64,000 nt of DNA, from assembly GCA_965651935.1 (NCBI GenBank), contig CBFGTC010000011.1:1-64000 (forward strand), in the 5' to 3' direction. A model generated the notes under the pieces. The model had not been told where the DNA came from. It made no database searches and was given only the letters and a program-made list of their open reading frames with translations. Made by a program: the position numbers and the translations under genes. Shown piece by piece: positions 44,225 to 52,717 of this stretch (positions are counted from its first letter, which is position 1; each line of letters starts with the position of its first letter). Source of the stretch: JAFEDN01 sp965651935. Lineage in GTDB: Bacteria > Pseudomonadota > Gammaproteobacteria > Coxiellales > Coxiellaceae.

Positions 44225-45292
44225 CTAGTCGTTGATCAGTCTTTTATCGGGTCTGGCTAAGAGAAAGCCAAAAGGTTTAAGCGGACTAATTTCATCAAAG
44301 ACAATTTTTAAAATGGCCAGGACAGGAATAGATAAAATGATACCCATTAATCCAAAAAAAGTACCACTAAAGAATAACACCAATAAAACAGCAAAGGGGT
44401 TAACGCTGACTTGTTTTCCAACGATGTAGGGAGTAATAAAATTTCCTTCTAAAAGTTGGACAAACCAGAATACTAATATTACCCCAATGGGTTGCCAGAA
44501 AGAACTGGCGGTGGCTAAAGAATACAGAAATGGAATTAAAGCGCCTATGGTAATACCAATATAGGGAATGATTAAAAGAATGCTGCCCAATGTGCCGAAG
44601 AAAACAGCGTGTTTTAAATTTAATAATAAAAGCCCAATGCTATTTAAAATGGCCACAATCATCAGAACAGTAATGAAACCAATCAAGTATTTTCTAATAA
44701 TGATTTGCGTTGTTTGTAAAATATTTTCGAGGTGGTCATGATTTTTGGATTTAATCGCTTTGTATAAAAAAAGGAGTAAAAAACCCCTATAATATAAGAA
44801 AAAAAATACCCCAATAATAAATAAAAAAAACCCGACAATAAATTGGAAGGTATTGGAAAGTGTGCTCTGAACGAATGAAATGCTATTTTTAATGAAGGTA
44901 TTGGATGCATCTTTTAGGTAGTTCTGTTGATTGATTTCCGCTATCCTAAATTTAAGGGAAATCCAATTTTTTATTTTATCTATCGCGGCGTTGACGCTTT
45001 CGGTTATTCCGTTGATATCATTATTAATTTGTTTAATTTGAAGAATAACAAAATAAGTTAGAATGCCTAAAATCAACAACATCAGTATTATTGTCATCAA
45101 GGTGCTAATGATTCTAGGGATTCTAAATTTTTCAATAGTAAGACAAAGAGGTTTTAAGAGAATGGAAACAATTAAAGCAGCGATTAAAGGCATAATAATT
45201 GATTGAAGTATAATCAATACATAAAAAGTCAGTATAATGCTTCCCAAAGTAAAAACATATCTAACCGAAAAGGGCAATGATTTGTTGTTCAT
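44225..45292 (-). CDS. AI-2E family (PerM-like) membrane transporter
   Basis: A 355-aa polytopic protein of the AI-2E/PerM family. Features: N-terminal helix pair with IIMPLIAALIVSILLKPL, a helical cytoplasmic or periplasmic section (KQINNDINGITESVNAAID), and a C-terminal block IPYIGITIGALIPF, VQLLEGNFITPYIVGKQVSVNP, FGLMGIILSIPVLAI characteristic of the family. Members export autoinducer-2 or act as Na+/H+ antiporters; the substrate here is unknown. The start MNNKSLPF with GGGAA upstream is favoured over a start eight codons earlier. Confidence 0.87.
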   Translation of the reverse strand: MNNKSLPFSVRYVFTLGSIILTFYVLIILQSIIMPLIAALIVSILLKPLCLTIEKFRIPRIISTLMTIILMLLILGILTYFVILQIKQINNDINGITESVNAAIDKIKNWISLKFRIAEINQQNYLKDASNTFIKNSISFVQSTLSNTFQFIVGFFLFIIGVFFFLYYRGFLLLFLYKAIKSKNHDHLENILQTTQIIIRKYLIGFITVLMIVAILNSIGLLLLNLKHAVFFGTLGSILLIIPYIGITIGALIPFLYSLATASSFWQPIGVILVFWFVQLLEGNFITPYIVGKQVSVNPFAVLLVLFFSGTFFGLMGIILSIPVLAILKIVFDEISPLKPFGFLLARPDKRLIND

Positions 45293-45433
45293 AATTGTTC
45301 CCTGGAATAAATCCAATTGATTATTATCATTTTAGCCGTCACCTGACATAACAGCAATAATGTATACCCTTGTTTTAAATTAATTTTATTGATAATCTTG
45401 CTAAATAATTTTCAAAATTGCAAGGAGCATGGC

Positions 45434-46432
45434 ATGAAAAAAAATTCTAGCTGGTTCGGGATTAAAAGCGCAATACAGATTATCATTCCTACCCTAAGTT
45501 TCATAACTAATGCGATTGAAATCGTGAAAAATGACGCTGAGCCTAAATTGGGCTATGTGTTTTTATGGTTTGGCTATTTAACTCATTTGAAAGATAGTTT
45601 TTTAATGGTAGAGGCTTCCATAGATGTTTCCACTGGTTTAAAAGCGTCGAGAAAACAAGGCATCAATGAGCCGCTTAATTCAGACGAAGACTATGATGAA
45701 CCAAAATCTGTAGTAAATAACCTTTTTGATACCACTATCGATAGTAGTGATTCGGATGAAGATGGGCCGCTGACTAGTTCCGAAACTAAAATTGTCACCT
45801 TGCCAAATGATTCCATGACCACTTTTAGAAATTTAAATATGCACTTAGTGATCACTGCCGATCTCTTATATTGGTTTATGGTATTCCCCAATTCAAGTAA
45901 ACCTGAAACTACGCTAGAAATTCTTAAGTACATTTTAAAAATAAGCAATCATTCTGTTGATGGGATAGTGATGTGCACCACTTATTTAGTTTGTAATACC
46001 TCCCTGCGTACGGAAGGCAGCTTGCGCCAAAGAATGTTAAAGGAACTTGCACTGCCTTTCGTTTTGTTTTTAACTTATTCGTTTGGTTTTTATATGCCTT
46101 ATCAATTGTTGGGAGGAACTGACTCAGAGGGAAACTCTCTTTATGATGAGTTGGATTGGAATAAGAAATCGACTTCCGCGGCTATTTTAAGTGCAACGCT
46201 TCCATTAGTGATGACTCTAGTCAACACTGGGGCAATGATTGTGTTAAGAAGCTTGCAAAATGGGATTCATTCTCAAAAAAGTATGAAGTCTAGGTGGCGA
46301 TCATTAAAAAATAAAGCAAGCCATTGCCTTTATAGCATAACGAATTGTGTTTTCTTTCGAAATACGATTAACTTAACCGAATTACCTAGGCTTGAGCCAG
46401 GATTATCTTACTCACCGAATGGTGAAATTTAG
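45434..46432 (+). CDS. Hypothetical multi-pass membrane protein with acidic loop
   Basis: A 332-aa protein of unknown family. Hydrophobic segments lie at about 10-30, 45-60, 145-160, 180-195, 215-240 and 255-290. Between the second and third is a long acidic, serine-rich loop (SDEDYDEPKS, DSSDSDEDGP). The ATG is preceded by AAGGAG at 8 nt. No homologue comes to mind. Its acidic/serine stretch is like that in the papain-like candidate at 32746-33972. The 3' end is 5 bp from the convergent DUF2235 gene. Confidence 0.7.
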   Translation: MKKNSSWFGIKSAIQIIIPTLSFITNAIEIVKNDAEPKLGYVFLWFGYLTHLKDSFLMVEASIDVSTGLKASRKQGINEPLNSDEDYDEPKSVVNNLFDTTIDSSDSDEDGPLTSSETKIVTLPNDSMTTFRNLNMHLVITADLLYWFMVFPNSSKPETTLEILKYILKISNHSVDGIVMCTTYLVCNTSLRTEGSLRQRMLKELALPFVLFLTYSFGFYMPYQLLGGTDSEGNSLYDELDWNKKSTSAAILSATLPLVMTLVNTGAMIVLRSLQNGIHSQKSMKSRWRSLKNKASHCLYSITNCVFFRNTINLTELPRLEPGLSYSPNGEI

Positions 46433-46437
46433 GTATT

Positions 46438-47481
46438 TTATTTGATCTCATTTTCGATTAATTCAGGGTATTTTTTCATAAAAGCAATCATATTTTTGGG
46501 TTGATAATTCGATGAGATTTGATAGCGCAATTTCGCTGCATGGCTCAGCCGTTCATAGCTATTGGGTAGCTGACCCCCAAGAATTCGTGATATAGAACCG
46601 AATAAACGATAGTACCAGGTCATGGAATCTCTCAGCTTGCCTTGAAAATTTGGTTTTGGTTTTTGTTGAGAATCCAATCCTAAGCCGCAGCATTCCGCTT
46701 TCCGCCACATCCAATCTAATGCACAATCCGCTAGCCCGCAATCAGTATAACCCCCGCCAACGTTGCAATGAACGCCCGGGAACCAGGTTTGCTCAAGAAC
46801 TTGCTCTGGAGGGGAGGTGGGTTGTTTTGTCCACAAACTAGGCACAAAAAGCTGGCGATTTTCATCTATGGCCAAAGCTTGGTAGGCAAAATCGACATGG
46901 CTGCTGAGTTCAACGTCATGAAATTCAAAGTATTTACAATGAGAGAATGGTAGACCTAAGGCGCCTACCGTATCCCAAACGCCTATGAATTTAATATTAA
47001 AATCAGGCCAGGAATAATTTTTTCGAAATTCCACCGATTGTGGTGCGCTAGGGTGCATTTCGCGATTACGGGTCCGGTAAAGTTCGTACGCTTCGCCATA
47101 TTTTGCTGAATAGAGCGGTTTTAAAATCCCGCAATTTCGAATGAGTCCCGCTAAACTGCGTACAGTATAAGCTCCACGGCTAAAGCCAAACAAAAATAGC
47201 TCATCACCTGGTGCATAATTCTCGACTAAGAAAAAATAAAGTTCACGGATATTTTTAGACAGCCCTTCACCAAAAGCGCCGCCGAACACATGATCTTTAA
47301 TGCCGCCGCGTTCCCCTACGCCCCAATGATAAAAAACGCTTTGAGGAGCCTGGTCTTGTCCATAAGGTAAAACTGCGGCAGCCAGTTTTGAGACATTGGT
47401 GGGACTGGGCATGCCTTGGTCGGTTTGCTCAGGCTCATTCCAGGTGCCGTCAGCACAAATAACCCATCGTTTTTTTCTCAT
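46438..47481 (-). CDS. DUF2235-family alpha/beta hydrolase (Tle1-like phospholipase domain)
   Basis: A 347-aa protein with the DUF2235 (T6SS phospholipase effector model) features: start VICADGTWN, PTNVSKL, the nucleophile elbow LFGFSRGAYTVR (Ser101), IKFIGVWDTVGALGLP and FPGVHCNVGGGY (catalytic His). Family members include Tle1 phospholipases and housekeeping hydrolases, so a lipase effector or a cytosolic esterase are both possible. No signal peptide. The internal start MRKKRW with AAGGAG upstream is preferred over one 42 bp earlier. Confidence 0.85.
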   Translation of the reverse strand: MRKKRWVICADGTWNEPEQTDQGMPSPTNVSKLAAAVLPYGQDQAPQSVFYHWGVGERGGIKDHVFGGAFGEGLSKNIRELYFFLVENYAPGDELFLFGFSRGAYTVRSLAGLIRNCGILKPLYSAKYGEAYELYRTRNREMHPSAPQSVEFRKNYSWPDFNIKFIGVWDTVGALGLPFSHCKYFEFHDVELSSHVDFAYQALAIDENRQLFVPSLWTKQPTSPPEQVLEQTWFPGVHCNVGGGYTDCGLADCALDWMWRKAECCGLGLDSQQKPKPNFQGKLRDSMTWYYRLFGSISRILGGQLPNSYERLSHAAKLRYQISSNYQPKNMIAFMKKYPELIENEIK

Positions 47482-47581
47482 TGACACACTCCTTGTGTCA
47501 TCTATTTTATATAAGGGATACAAAAATTCAATTCGTCTGCTAAAATTTTAAACAGAAAATCAAAAATAGAGGGAGACAAGG

Positions 47582-48472
47582 ATGTTAAAATATTTCGCAT
47601 ATATTAATCTTATTATTATTTTATTAAATCCCTTTTCCGCGCTGGCGCAAACTCAAAGCCCACTCGTGATTGATAGTTTGTATGCTGATATTGTGATAGA
47701 ACCTGAAAGTGGTCGAGTTTTGCATGCTACTAATCCCAATAGCATTCGCCATCCCGCTTCGCTCACCAAAATGATGACACTATTCCTTACATTTAAAGCT
47801 TTAAATGAAGGCCGTTTAACTTTGGACCAACAATTGTTGGTATCGGAGAAGGCTGCTGTGCAATCGCCCACCAAATTAGGTTTAAAGACTGGTCAGACTA
47901 TTTCCGTAAGAAACGCCATTATGAGTATGGTGACTCTTTCCGCCAACGATTCTGCTGTGGTGTTAGCGGAAGCTTTGGGCGGAAGTGAGGAAAATTTTGG
48001 TAAGACCATGACTGAACAAGCTGAACAATTAGGGATGAGGCAAACTCATTTTAATAATTCATCGGGTTTGCCTGATCCAGGTCAAACCACCAGTGCTTAT
48101 GATATGGCTCTGTTAGGTTGTGCGTTATTCCGGCAATTTCCGCAATATTATGCTTTTTTTAGTTTGAAAAATTTTGATTATGATGGAACAGTTTACCATA
48201 ACCATAATCATCTTATGGAAAGATATCCGGGGATGGATGGGATTAAAACCGGTTATATTCATAGTTCAGGTTTTAATTTAGTTGCATCAGCGAAGCAAAA
48301 CGGAGTGCGGCTTATCGCCGTGGTGTTTGGCGGTTCCTCGCCAGCCTCGCGAGATCAGCGAGTAGCTCAACTCCTTAATGAGGCATTCAATAGTTTAAAT
48401 ACAATAAAAATGGATCGCCCGCCTGTGAATATTAATGTTTCGCAGGTCAAATCAGCAAATAGTCCTAGTTAA
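47582..48472 (+). CDS. D-alanyl-D-alanine carboxypeptidase (class C low-molecular-weight PBP)
   Basis: A serine peptidase S11 of 296 aa that trims pentapeptide side chains in peptidoglycan. Signal peptide MLKYFAYINLIIILLNPFSALA; active-site motifs S60LTK63, S120AN122 and K222TG are intact. It is shorter than PBP5/6 (about 390-400 aa) and lacks the C-terminal beta domain and amphipathic anchor, so it is probably periplasmic and soluble, like DacD-related or PBP7-like enzymes. AGGGAGACAAGG precedes the ATG. Confidence 0.92.
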   Translation: MLKYFAYINLIIILLNPFSALAQTQSPLVIDSLYADIVIEPESGRVLHATNPNSIRHPASLTKMMTLFLTFKALNEGRLTLDQQLLVSEKAAVQSPTKLGLKTGQTISVRNAIMSMVTLSANDSAVVLAEALGGSEENFGKTMTEQAEQLGMRQTHFNNSSGLPDPGQTTSAYDMALLGCALFRQFPQYYAFFSLKNFDYDGTVYHNHNHLMERYPGMDGIKTGYIHSSGFNLVASAKQNGVRLIAVVFGGSSPASRDQRVAQLLNEAFNSLNTIKMDRPPVNINVSQVKSANSPS

Positions 48473-48495
48473 AAGCAATGGTTAGTATGGATCCG

Positions 48496-48822
48496 CTATT
48501 CGTTAGACGTTTCACCTTTGCCTTTAATTTTTTGAATAACTACATTAAGGAGTTTAAAGCGGTGCGCTACTTTATTGCTGGCAGCTTCTAAAGTGAAGCC
48601 TTCGTCTATGAGCTGTTTAATTAAAATGATGCGTTTAATTTCAGCATAATTAAACCGCCGGGTCGAATTTTTGGCAGAATCGTTTATAGTATGGATAATG
48701 CCTTTTTGCTCCCAATAACGTAATTGCCGTTGCGGAATGCCGGTAATTTCAGCTACTTCACCTATGCCGATGATCAATTTAGATAAAAATTCATAATCTT
48801 CGACGTCAGGTTTTTTTTTCAT
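48496..48822 (-). CDS. MerR-family transcriptional regulator
   Basis: A 108-aa MerR-type protein. The winged-helix DNA-binding segment reads IGIGEVAEITGIPQRQLRYWEQKGII (about 18-45), then RRFNYAEIKRIILIKQLIDEGFTLEAA, and a short dimerisation helix. The C-terminal effector domain is minimal and no metal-binding cysteines are present. It is divergent from the MFS exporter gene with a candidate operator between them, the usual arrangement for a local regulator. GGAGACC precedes the ATG. Confidence 0.87.
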   Translation of the reverse strand: MKKKPDVEDYEFLSKLIIGIGEVAEITGIPQRQLRYWEQKGIIHTINDSAKNSTRRFNYAEIKRIILIKQLIDEGFTLEAASNKVAHRFKLLNVVIQKIKGKGETSNE

Positions 48823-48877
48823 ACTATATGGTCTCCATTATTGAATATTTTGCATTGCTTTGATATATTCTACCTGA

Positions 48878-48896
48878 ATTGTAATATATCTACAAT
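48878..48896. promoter_or_regulatory. Candidate MerR operator in the merR/MFS divergent gap
   Basis: A perfect dyad ATTGTA-N7-TACAAT (19 bp) lies 31 bp before the MFS start. Candidate promoter elements for the MFS gene, TTGATA (48860) and TAATAT (48882), are separated by 16 bp and the dyad overlaps the latter. MerR-family regulators typically bind such dyads within the promoter they control. Confidence 0.4.
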
Positions 48897-48927
48897 AAAT
48901 GCAAAAAACAAAAAAAGAGGGCTTGAT

Positions 48928-50118
48928 ATGTCAACTCAGTCAAAACACTATTTATGGGCGGCAATGGCAATATGTTCAATTCCGCTATCTGGATTAAGTA
49001 TAGATATTTATGTGCCGTCCCTACCTGCCGTGGCGAATTACTTTAATGTAGACAAATTTTTAGTACAGCTTAGCATTAGCCTTTATGTATTAGGTTTCGG
49101 AGTAGGGCAGTTATTCGCAGGCAGTATTACCGATACTTTAGGGCGCAAAAAACCCTTTGTTATAGCGATGGTAATTTATTTGTTGACTAGCTTACTGATT
49201 CCATTGTCCGGCAATATATATTTACTATTAACTTTACGAATATCACAAGGACTGGCCATGGCGTTTGTGAGCGTACCTATGCGGGCAGTCCTTTCGGATT
49301 TATTTGTCGGCAAAGAGTTTTATAAGATGATGAACTACATGACTTTATGCTGGTCAATAGGGCCGATTATTGCCCCGGCAATCGGTGGATATTTACAGCA
49401 CTACTTTGGTTGGCAAGCTCCATTTTATTTTTTATTTGGCTATGCCTTAATCGCTTTTATTTTAGTGCTATTAATATTGCCAGAAACTTTGCCGGAAAAA
49501 AGAAGTCTGAATTTAAATCAAATCAAGCAAACTTTTGTAATGATGATGACTCACTTGGATTATGTGGCCGGAATAGTTTGTTTAGGCGTTTTATGGTCAT
49601 TAGCCATTTTATTTAGTATAGTCGCCCCTTTCTTAGTGCAAAATGTTTTGCATTATTCCGCCATTGAGTTTGGTCACATGGCGTTGTTAATGGGATTGGC
49701 TTGGTTTCTTGGCAATTTAACCAATCGTTTATTAATTAACATCAACTTCCATGTCAAAGTGAAGTTTTGTTTATGGCTAATGTTGATAAATACCGTCATT
49801 ATGGTGCTATTTGCATTTTGGCACGCCATTAATCTGCCTAATTTGTTGACACAGACATTTATTTTAATTTACTTTGGGGGGTTGGTGTTCCCTAACTTTT
49901 TTGCTCGCAATATTTCTTGGTTCCCCAAAAATGCCGCCACGGCCAATGCTTTAAGCGGGGCATTTATGACAATGTTTGCTAGTCTAAGCTCTTCTGCGGG
50001 AGCCTTATTAAAATCAAACACTCAATTGCCATTGGCCGGAGTGTATTTACTATTAGTTGTAATATGTCTAACAGTTTATATGCTAATTTCAAGGAAAGTC
50101 AGCGCAAACAGTATTTAA
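48928..50118 (+). CDS. Bcr/CflA-family MFS drug exporter
   Basis: A 396-aa major facilitator with twelve hydrophobic segments. Family blocks include LSIDIYVPSLPAVANYF, the A-motif-like GSITDTLGRKKPF and LRISQGLAMAFVSVPMRAVLSDLF. Members export bicyclomycin, chloramphenicol, sulfonamides or other small molecules. The start chosen (MSTQSKHYLW) has an AGAGGG site upstream; an earlier in-frame ATG would overlap the regulatory region. Probably controlled by the divergent MerR protein. Confidence 0.88.
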   Translation: MSTQSKHYLWAAMAICSIPLSGLSIDIYVPSLPAVANYFNVDKFLVQLSISLYVLGFGVGQLFAGSITDTLGRKKPFVIAMVIYLLTSLLIPLSGNIYLLLTLRISQGLAMAFVSVPMRAVLSDLFVGKEFYKMMNYMTLCWSIGPIIAPAIGGYLQHYFGWQAPFYFLFGYALIAFILVLLILPETLPEKRSLNLNQIKQTFVMMMTHLDYVAGIVCLGVLWSLAILFSIVAPFLVQNVLHYSAIEFGHMALLMGLAWFLGNLTNRLLININFHVKVKFCLWLMLINTVIMVLFAFWHAINLPNLLTQTFILIYFGGLVFPNFFARNISWFPKNAATANALSGAFMTMFASLSSSAGALLKSNTQLPLAGVYLLLVVICLTVYMLISRKVSANSI

Positions 50119-50143
50119 TAATCATGGTTTAAATAGATGGTAT

Positions 50144-50173
50144 TCTTTTCGTTAAAAACGGGAAACGCTATAA
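50144..50173. repeat. Half-copy of the dispersed hairpin repeat
   Basis: TTCTTTTCGTTAAAAACGGG followed by AAACGCTATA resembles the right half of the hairpin repeat, and a near-identical half-copy (ATAAAAACGG, then AAAACGCTATA) occurs at 56376-56396. It overlaps the stop of subunit I by a few bases. Confidence 0.45.
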
Positions 50174-51640
50174 ACTAGCCTGTTTGTGATAGCGGTGATT
50201 GGAAAAACAATAAAATAGGTTATAAAGAAAAAATAATTGCGCCGCTCCAAATAAATAAGCCCCTATTGTGGCTATGAAATTGAGATCAGTGAATTGCAGT
50301 GCATAATCAGGAATTCGGCGCGGCATACCGGCTAGGCCTAAAAAATGCATTGGAAAAAAAGTGATATTGAAAGTAAATGCAGATGTCCAAAAATGCCATT
50401 TCCCCGCCGTTTCAGAATACATGCGACCAGTCCATTCTGGCAGCCATAAATAAACACCGGCAAAAATGGCAAATAATGACCCTGAAACCAATACATAGTG
50501 CAAATGCGCCACAATAAAATATGTATCTTGATATTGATAATCAGCCGGGACTAATGCCACCATCACTCCTGTGCAACCGCCAATCGTAAATAACACAATA
50601 AAACCCAGTGCAAATAACATGGGGGTTTCAAAGCTGATTGAGCCCTTGTATAAAGTGGCAGTCCAATTGAAAATTTTAACGCCGGTGGGGACTGCGATTA
50701 ACATGGTGGCATACATAAAAAATAATTGCGAAATGGGCAGGATGCCTGTGGTAAACATGTGGTGAGCCCACACGATGTAAGATAAAAATGCGATGACACC
50801 CAAAGCCCAAATCATCGAAATGCGCCCAAAAAGGGGTTGACGGGCGAAAACCGGTATGACTTCGGAGATCACGCCAAAAGCCGGAAGAATCATGACGTAT
50901 ACTTCTGGATGCCCGAAAAACCAGAATAAATGTTGAAATAATAACGGATCTCCGCCGCCCCCAGGGTTAAAAAATGCCGTGTTAAAATGCCGGTCAGTCA
51001 GCACCATGGTGGCGACACCAGCCAGGACTGGCATGATTCCAAGTAATAAAAAAGAATTAATCAACCAAGACCAGCAGAAAATAGACATTTCTTTCATTTT
51101 TAATCCGGGTTTGCGCATATTAATTATGGTGGTGATAATGTTGATCGAGGATAGAATGGAGGATATCCCAAAGATATGGATAGCAAAAATCATGTAATCC
51201 GTACTGGGAGGGCCGAAAGTAGTGGAAAGAGGAACGTAAAAAGTCCAGCCAAAATTGGGCGCGGAACCCGCCATGAATAAAGTGGATAATAATAGGATGA
51301 ACCCAAAAGGCAGTAACCAAAAGCTCCAATTATTTAAACGCGGCAGGGCCATGTCTGGCGCGCCGATCATCAAGGGGATTTGCCAATTCGCCAGCCCAAC
51401 TAAAGCGGGTACAATTGCGCCAAATATCATAATTAATCCGTGCATTGTCACCATTTCATTATATTTATTGGGTTCTAAAAATGGATTGCCGGGATGTATC
51501 AATTGAGTTCTAATCAATTCGGCCATGGCGCCGCCGGTAAAAAATAATATTAAAGATAATACTAAATAAAGCGTGCCGATATCTTTATGATCGGTAGTAT
51601 AAAGCCAATATGAAATCGTTTTCCAAATTTTTCTCAGCAT
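50168..51640 (-). CDS. ctaD: Cytochrome c oxidase subunit I (haem-copper, A-type)
   Basis: The catalytic subunit of an aa3-type oxidase. Twelve helices can be read. Motifs: MVTMHGLIMIFGAIVPAL with a haem a histidine, WFFGHPEVYVMILPAFG with CuB His and the cross-linked His-Tyr pair, YIVWAHHMFTTG (CuB His-His) and DTYFIVAHLHYVL with the haem a3 and haem a histidines. The 490-aa length is slightly short. Start follows the subunit II stop directly. No subunit III or assembly genes (ctaB, ctaG) follow; the next gene is convergent. Confidence 0.93.
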   Translation of the reverse strand: MLRKIWKTISYWLYTTDHKDIGTLYLVLSLILFFTGGAMAELIRTQLIHPGNPFLEPNKYNEMVTMHGLIMIFGAIVPALVGLANWQIPLMIGAPDMALPRLNNWSFWLLPFGFILLLSTLFMAGSAPNFGWTFYVPLSTTFGPPSTDYMIFAIHIFGISSILSSINIITTIINMRKPGLKMKEMSIFCWSWLINSFLLLGIMPVLAGVATMVLTDRHFNTAFFNPGGGGDPLLFQHLFWFFGHPEVYVMILPAFGVISEVIPVFARQPLFGRISMIWALGVIAFLSYIVWAHHMFTTGILPISQLFFMYATMLIAVPTGVKIFNWTATLYKGSISFETPMLFALGFIVLFTIGGCTGVMVALVPADYQYQDTYFIVAHLHYVLVSGSLFAIFAGVYLWLPEWTGRMYSETAGKWHFWTSAFTFNITFFPMHFLGLAGMPRRIPDYALQFTDLNFIATIGAYLFGAAQLFFLYNLFYCFSNHRYHKQASL

Positions 51641-52717
51641 TTAAACATCCTTTTCATGTGTTCCGCGGGCTTTAGCTACGTCAGCGGCGCTAATATAGCC
51701 TCCGGCTTGATCGCCATATTTCAGGCGATTGTCATTGCCCCAGGAATTTCTTTCGTAGTTAATAATTGCGGCAATTTGTTCGTCATTTAATTGCTGGCCA
51801 AAAGCGGGCATAGCGCTTTGCAATTTCCCATTCAAAACAATTTCAATGTGAGCTCGCACTGGGCCTATGCTTAATTTACCACCTTGCAATGAAGCGACGT
51901 AGGGGGGGCGGCCTTTGCCATTTGCTAAATGGCAAGCGCTGCATTGGCTAAGATATAACGCTTTGCCATCGCTGCTGGTTGCGGAAGTAGCCATCATGGA
52001 GGATTTTTTTTCGGCTAGCCATTTTTCATATTGGTTTGGAGTGACAGCATTGATCACAATCGGCATAAAAGCATGGTTAATTCCGCACAATTCCGCGCAT
52101 TGGCCGCGGTATATCCCTGGTTTTTCAATCCAGGCGGTGGATTCATAGATGAAACCGGGTATGGCATCGCGTTTGATTCCCAAATCAGGGACCCACCAGG
52201 AGTGGATGACGTCATTGGAAGTGACTAAAAAACGGATTTTGGTATGAATTGGCAATACCAAAGGCTGGTCAACTTCAAGTAGATACCAGCGGCCTTTGAT
52301 ATGATTGCCGTGCATTTGTTGCCAAGGAGTAGCAAGATTGCTAAAAAATTCAATTCCTGAATCCAAATATTCGTAACGCCATTTCCATTGAAAGCCCGTT
52401 ATTTTAATGGTTATTTCACCGGAAGTGATTTTGTTAATTTGAAATAACATCGTTGTGGCAGGGACTCCCATAATGATTAATAAAATAAAAGGGACAATAA
52501 TCCACGCCATTTCTAAAAAAATGGAGGGTTTTATCGTTTGCGAATGTTGATGGCGGGAGCGGCGGTATTTAATGAGAAGGATAAGCAAGGCTAGGTAAAC
52601 GACCATGCATATTCCTAAGCATATATAAAAACTTAATAGCTGTAATTGATAAATTTGTTGACTGGTGGGGGTGACTCCAAAAGGGAACCCAGCAAAAAAC
52701 AGATGCTCTTTAATCAC
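51641..52717 (-). CDS. ctaC: Cytochrome c oxidase subunit II with fused cytochrome c domain
   Basis: A 358-aa caa3-type subunit II. Two N-terminal membrane helices precede the periplasmic cupredoxin domain with the aromatic strand GFQWKWRYEY and the CuA site Cys207-x3-Cys211-x3-His215-x2-Met218 (QCAELCGINHAFM). A C-terminal class I cytochrome c domain has the haem site Cys259-x2-Cys262-His263 (CSACH) and an axial Met in QSAMPAFG. It overlaps the cytochrome c gene upstream by one base. It accepts electrons from the soluble or attached cytochrome c. Confidence 0.93.
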   Translation of the reverse strand: MIKEHLFFAGFPFGVTPTSQQIYQLQLLSFYICLGICMVVYLALLILLIKYRRSRHQHSQTIKPSIFLEMAWIIVPFILLIIMGVPATTMLFQINKITSGEITIKITGFQWKWRYEYLDSGIEFFSNLATPWQQMHGNHIKGRWYLLEVDQPLVLPIHTKIRFLVTSNDVIHSWWVPDLGIKRDAIPGFIYESTAWIEKPGIYRGQCAELCGINHAFMPIVINAVTPNQYEKWLAEKKSSMMATSATSSDGKALYLSQCSACHLANGKGRPPYVASLQGGKLSIGPVRAHIEIVLNGKLQSAMPAFGQQLNDEQIAAIINYERNSWGNDNRLKYGDQAGGYISAADVAKARGTHEKDV

